Positions 61,956 through 64,000 of a stretch of DNA of 64,000 nt are shown here, piece after piece. The position numbers and the translations under genes are program-made. Below the pieces are notes generated by a model that made no database searches, was not told the DNA's origin, and saw only the letters and a program-made list of their open reading frames with translations. This DNA is from Azolla caroliniana (Eukaryota; Polypodiophyta): the NCBI GenBank assembly GCA_043228905.1, contig JBHGNT010000011.1, positions 1,488,001 to 1,552,000 on the forward strand, written 5' to 3'. Each line of letters begins with the position of its first letter. Positions within the stretch are counted from its first letter, which is position 1.

Positions 61956-62296
61956 TGTTGAGATATCAGGCTCAACAAAGTTTAGCCATTTCGTCATTCA
62001 TGTAACTTAGTAATTACATAAATAGAATCTAGTTAGTGTGTTGATTATAAAGTCTTCAATAGGATTTTGTACTTAGTACTTAAATGGGATACATTCTAGA
62101 TGCCTCACTTCCAAGTCCATTTAATATAGGACTTACACCCTTGTACCTATATTCTCCTCACACATGTGCGCCTTTGCACATGAGATGTATATATACCTCA
62201 TTGTGGTTACTTTTGTAACTTGATGCTTATTAATATAAAGAAAGGTCTTTAAGCTATACTCGTGGTAATAATCCTCCATTGTGTTTTGTTCATAGG
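61956..62296 (+). repeat. Probable 3' LTR of Copia-5
   Basis: Starts TGTTGAGATATCAGG, overlapping the ORF end. TATA-like TGTATATATACC near 62187-62198. The right end is unclear and may include the adjoining microsatellite. Confidence 0.55.
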
Positions 62297-62299
62297 TGT

Positions 62300-62361
<62 letters not shown>

Positions 62362-62362
62362 T
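62297..62362. repeat. Compound microsatellite (CT)n(CA)n
   Basis: About 20 CT units followed by about 12 CA units. Confidence 0.97.
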
Positions 62363-64000
62363 CACATAGTCTTCCATTGCTAATCATATACATGATTAAC
62401 TACTCACATAATTAGATACTAATTAATACTTAGTTAATTACCTAATTATTAACAAAAGTAATTGGTCATTGTTAGTCCATGTCATTTTACAGCTAATCCC
62501 AAAGGCAAACTCTCAATCAAATCTCTCCAAATGAAGACCTTTGTAGCAAGAGGTAATTTAGAATGCCACCTATGAATATATGTTTGGCTAAGCTTTAAAC
62601 ACATAATTGCACATAGTATAACTTATTATATGGTTCATAGAGAATATAGATACGGTATCGAAGCTTGTTGAGCAAAATGTGTACATGACAAAACATATGT
62701 TTATATTTGATTTTAAGCCTTCCTTACGGAATATGAAGCAATCCTCTCCAATATTCACATCTGACAAGTTCCCTCAAAATTTCCTTGTTATAGTCAATAG
62801 ATCGCAGAGAAGATGAGAAGACCCATCCTACTTAACTTGCTAGTTTCTTTATTTGATTTGGGAAATTCAAGTTGTAAAATTTATGAAACATGGCAGCAAT
62901 ATGCAAGCCCAAAAACAAGATGCAAGAAGCAAGCATTAACTATACATAAGGATGGGGGTATGTATGTTGTTCTAAATATTGTTCTATACCAAAACATAAT
63001 TTCAATGGTTATTCTCTTCATTTCTATGTATCTCTCTTTTCTCACATGCAATGAATCTAAGAAACATGGTAGCTTTTTTGGAAAAAAAAAAAAAAAAAAA
63101 CATGGTAGCTTGTATTTGAATAACCATGTTAAACTACATGCGTATTATGGTTTTTAATAAGTTCACCTTACCTATTTAGAGGTTATTTGATATTGCCTTC
63201 CATATAACTAGGCATTTTTTTTAAAGCCATTGCGCTAAGCTATCATGGAATTTTCATTCTTTGGGATATAAGTGTTGGTTCACTATTGTAAAAAGTGATT
63301 TTGTGGAGCCCTATTGTCGAAGAAAAGTGCTAGTTAATTGTCAAGAGTAATGACTTTACAAGTAAAAACATGAATGCATTTATAATGAACGCACCATTAG
63401 ATCCATTACTTTTAGACTTTAATTTCGTAAATGGTCATTAAAGGCAATATTCAACATTGTGCATTATCACATAATGTCTTCTTTTCGTTCCTTCTCTATA
63501 ATAATGTAGCAATTAATAATAAATAGTATCCCTAAATTTATTATTAAGAATGGGCATTTTTATGGAAACCATCCATTTTATCCTTCTCTCTTAAATACTT
63601 TACTTACTGAAGGTACTCTTTTTTTATAGAATGAATGTTTCGAATTTTCACACTAAGTTGCGAGTAGTAAATTAAACATCAATCTTGACTTCATAAACTG
63701 GTTAAATGCCAAAAACATGCAAACATACATTTAATGTCTAAAATAAGACGAATACCAAGAGACCCTTGAAAACTCAAAATCATTTATTTAATGAGCTTAG
63801 TTGGATGAGCTTCTTAGTATTAATTTGTTTTAGGGCAAGTTTGTTTTCACCTACATTACTCATTTTCAAATGAATGCATCATCATAGTCGAATTTATTAT
63901 CTCTTCACCCTCTCCATCCCTTTATCACACACCGCAAATAGGTGTCGTAACTCTTGGAAAATTAAGGATCTAAACTTATAGTTCTACAATGAGGATGCAC
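62363..64000. other. AT-rich sequence without a supportable gene
   Basis: Base composition differs sharply from the GC-rich retroelements. The longest frame (62813-63157, 114 codons) is low-complexity and runs through a poly-A-derived Lys run; no family is recognisable. The only clear structure is the retroposed stub at 63064-63111. Confidence 0.6.
63064..63111 (+). mobile_element. Tail-only retroposed stub with 12-bp target duplication
   Basis: ACATGGTAGCTT occurs at 63064-63075 and again at 63100-63111. Between them lie only TTTTGG and 18 A. Target duplication plus poly-A is the mark of LINE-type target-primed insertion, here cut down to the tail. Confidence 0.7.

Noticed and set aside
62813-63157. 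114-codon frame in the AT-rich end region
   Set aside because: It runs through a poly-A stub (Lys run), has no recognisable domain and starts in unique AT-rich DNA.

Overview
The window is transposable-element DNA from a land-plant nuclear genome. I found no host gene, rRNA, organellar gene or CRISPR array. The evidence for a plant is: Ty1/copia elements with UBN2-type Gag and an initiator-Met-tRNA primer site (TGGTATCAGAGC), a chromodomain Ty3/gypsy element, further Ty3/gypsy lineages, and AT-rich flanks. The species or clade cannot be fixed from the sequence.

Layout. (1) 1-1630: 5' end of a minus-strand Copia with an open Gag running off the left edge. (2) 1631-3081: degenerate sequence. 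(3) 3087-11459: Copia-1, target duplication ATGCA, carrying a nested minus-strand non-autonomous LTR element (7128-10244, ATATG). (4) 11465-12302: LTR-promoter-like DNA. (5) 12303-17082: minus-strand Copia-2 without a recognisable 3' LTR. (6) 17083-59513: a five-level nest. The outermost layer is the 3' end of a plus-strand gypsy element (Z: accessory ORF plus LTR). Z is split by gypsy F (minus, 19035-58405, 39.4 kb, CGGAC). F is split by gypsy C (plus, 20107-50820, GCGC). C contains chromovirus E (minus, 22236-34864), which contains gypsy D (plus, 24652-31701). C also contains Copia-3 (plus, 37783-48904, ACAAG/AGAAG), which contains Copia-4 (plus, 42710-48048, AGTTC). (7) 59580-60240: an ~88-bp minisatellite. 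(8) 60720-62290: a Copia-5 remnant. (9) 62363-64000: AT-rich DNA with a tail-only retroposed stub.

Most boundaries were set by matching LTR ends, target-site duplications and the reading frame of the interrupted element. Nesting order agrees with LTR divergence: Copia-4's LTRs are almost identical, D's differ by about 2%, and C's and F's differ more.

Main points for follow-up: a coiled-coil accessory protein encoded downstream of integrase in both F and Z; a heat-shock-element array upstream of the TATA box, plus a tRNA-like A/B-box module, in chromovirus E's LTRs; a conserved -1 frameshift site between protease and reverse transcriptase in C and D; an inverted U5 segment in one LTR of E; and inactivating lesions shared by Copia-1 and Copia-3, which suggest mobilisation in trans.
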